The notes under the pieces were generated by a model. The model saw only the letters and a list, made by a program, of their open reading frames with translations, had not been told where the DNA came from and did not search any database. Shown here one piece after another: positions 34,792 to 35,729 of a stretch of DNA of 35,729 nt; position 1 is the first letter of the stretch; each line of letters opens with the position of its first letter. The position numbers and the translations under genes are program-made. This stretch comes from Halanaerobiaceae bacterium. Its GTDB lineage: Bacteria > Bacillota > Halanaerobiia > Halanaerobiales > Halarsenatibacteraceae. The DNA is taken from contig PWFW01000067.1 in NCBI GenBank assembly GCA_003554225.1, forward strand, positions 1 to 35,729. Reading direction: 5' to 3'.

Positions 34792-35376
34792 CTACTCCCG
34801 GCGCCGATAGGAAAAGAGATAGGGCCGGCGGCTTCGTGGTTGAGAAAGAATCTCTCTGAAAATCATGGCTCGAACAAAGTTATTCCGGGTCAGAGCCAGG
34901 TCCTCTTCGGTCAGCATTTTAACTGGACCTTTCTTTCTCTCCCTTCCATATTCCAGGCTGACAACCTGAAGCTCACCCTGACTGTCCCGCTGCTGACGAG
35001 CCTCCTTTCTTTTCTTTTCTGCCTTGAGAGAGGCCTGCGAAATTTCAGACTTAAAGGTGGCCTCAGCCGCACTTTCCTGCTCCCGGGAAGGTTCTTTACC
35101 AAACTTGTCATCGATATCGGAAAGATCCAGTTCAAAACCTTCAGGAATCCCCCTGCCCGGGGGAGAACTCTCGCTGCTGCGGGAAGGAGAGGAATCCCGT
35201 CTTCTTTTTCTCGAATCGGTCTGAGTGGGCCGGGATGATTCCGGCTTATCTCCTTTCTCTCCAGTACCTTCCTGCTCCTGCTTGATTTTTTCAAGTATTC
35301 TTAAGAAAAACTGCAGGATCCGGGTTATAATAATAAAGAATATTAAAAGCGGCAGGAGGGCATAAATAATCTCCAT
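34792..35376 (-). CDS. Membrane-anchored protein of unknown function next to floA
   Basis: I do not recognise this 194-residue protein. An N-terminal membrane helix (EIIYALLPLLIFFIIITRIL) leads into a long, highly charged, low-complexity cytoplasmic region rich in Ser, Arg, Glu and Lys (for example PESSRPTQTDSRKRRRDSSP). A better-ordered C-terminal segment, MLTEEDLALTRNNFVRAMIF followed by REILSQPRSRRPY, is likely a helix ending in a basic tail. The ATG at 35376 follows AGGAGGGA and starts 12 bp behind floA, so the two are co-transcribed. It occupies the position of yqfB in Bacillus, though no similarity is visible. A role with the flotillin scaffold is plausible inference. Confidence 0.75.
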   Translation of the reverse strand: MEIIYALLPLLIFFIIITRILQFFLRILEKIKQEQEGTGEKGDKPESSRPTQTDSRKRRRDSSPSRSSESSPPGRGIPEGFELDLSDIDDKFGKEPSREQESAAEATFKSEISQASLKAEKKRKEARQQRDSQGELQVVSLEYGRERKKGPVKMLTEEDLALTRNNFVRAMIFREILSQPRSRRPYLFSYRRRE

Positions 35377-35388
35377 GATGATCCCTCC

Positions 35389-35729
35389 TTAGTTATTACC
35401 TCGTTTGTTTTTATCTTTACCGCCAATATCTTTACCGGATTTACCCTCATCATCTTCCTGAATCCGGGAAATAGCATCTCTCATATCGGTGTCAGCTTCA
35501 ATGTTCTGCAGGTTAAAGTAATCCATTACCCCCAGATTTCCGCTGCGCAAAGCTTCAGCCATGGCCAGGGGAACTTCGGCCTCAGCTTCCACTACCTTGG
35601 CCCGCATCTCCTGAACTCTGGCTCTCATTTCCTGCTCTTCAGCAACGGCCATGGCCCGTCTTTCTTCAGCCTTGGCCTGGGCAATATCCTTATCAGCTTC
35701 GGCCTGATCCTTCTGCAGTCCGGCACCGA
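35389..35729 (-). CDS. floA: Flotillin-like protein FloA (3' part only, cut by the window edge)
   Basis: Only the last 113 or so codons are visible; the 5' part lies beyond the right edge. The reading frame continues upstream as [20 protein letters not shown] and then [20 protein letters not shown]. This is followed by [20 protein letters not shown] and the C-terminal [20 protein letters not shown]. This is the coiled-coil oligomerisation tail of the FloA/YqfA family, membrane scaffold proteins that organise functional membrane microdomains. The far C-terminus ([21 protein letters not shown]) is a hydrophilic tail. It is followed after 12 bp by the unknown membrane protein. In other Firmicutes it is preceded by an NfeD-family gene, which would lie outside this window. 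Confidence 0.93.
   Translation of the reverse strand, partial: GAGLQKDQAEADKDIAQAKAEERRAMAVAEEQEMRARVQEMRAKVVEAEAEVPLAMAEALRSGNLGVMDYFNLQNIEADTDMRDAISRIQEDDEGKSGKDIGGKDKNKRGNN

Overview
The window looks like a contiguous housekeeping block from a bacterial chromosome of the Firmicutes type, most plausibly an anaerobic, non-sporulating Halanaerobiales-like organism. This is an inference from gene order and gene content, not from a database match. Every convincing protein gene lies on the minus strand, so transcription runs from the right edge to the left edge. The order floA, phoH, PgpH (yqfF), ybeY, cdd, era, recO, glyQ, glyS, ppsR, dnaG, rpoD, nif3 is the classical Firmicutes backbone. It continues into yebC, ruvC-ruvA-ruvB, queA, tgt, yajC, secD and secF. 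The sporulation genes that usually sit in these clusters in spore formers (yqfC/yqfD before phoH, bofC/spoIID near ruvB) are absent.

Reading in the direction of transcription: the right edge holds the 3' part of floA, then a membrane-anchored protein of unknown function and ppsA (PEP synthase). A near-perfect 12-bp-arm terminator follows ppsA. A sigma-70 type promoter then starts phoH - pgpH - ybeY - corC-like - DUF3048. Next come cdd-era (4-bp overlap), deoC-recO, glyQ-glyS-ppsR, dgt, and dnaG-rpoD (the macromolecular synthesis pair). A tRNA with anticodon CAT and the RNase P RNA gene each have their own excellent promoter, and nif3 lies between them. Two tiny proteins follow rnpB, then yebC, ruvCAB, queA, tgt, yajC, lepB, secD, secF, a phasin-like protein and an AarF/UbiB kinase-like protein. 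The left 525 bases have no supported gene. They are AT-rich and full of short repeats.

Functional links inside the window: ppsR encodes the kinase/phosphorylase that switches PEP synthase on and off, and its target gene ppsA lies about 13 kb upstream. The ruvCAB set resolves Holliday junctions, and recO belongs to the same repair network. lepB, secD, secF and yajC form an export module. queA and tgt make queuosine in tRNA. cdd and deoC are both nucleoside salvage/catabolism genes, and they share a 14-of-15 base motif upstream.

I did not find an obviously new multi-gene system. The least-explained items are: a hairpin repeat cluster at the left edge; two intergenic sets of about 43-bp tandem repeats; a 9-bp minisatellite after tgt; a structured glyQS leader with a terminator but no recognisable T-box core; two small proteins directly behind rnpB; a RecO whose zinc-finger position is occupied by a repeat-derived acidic linker; and an unknown membrane protein paired with flotillin.
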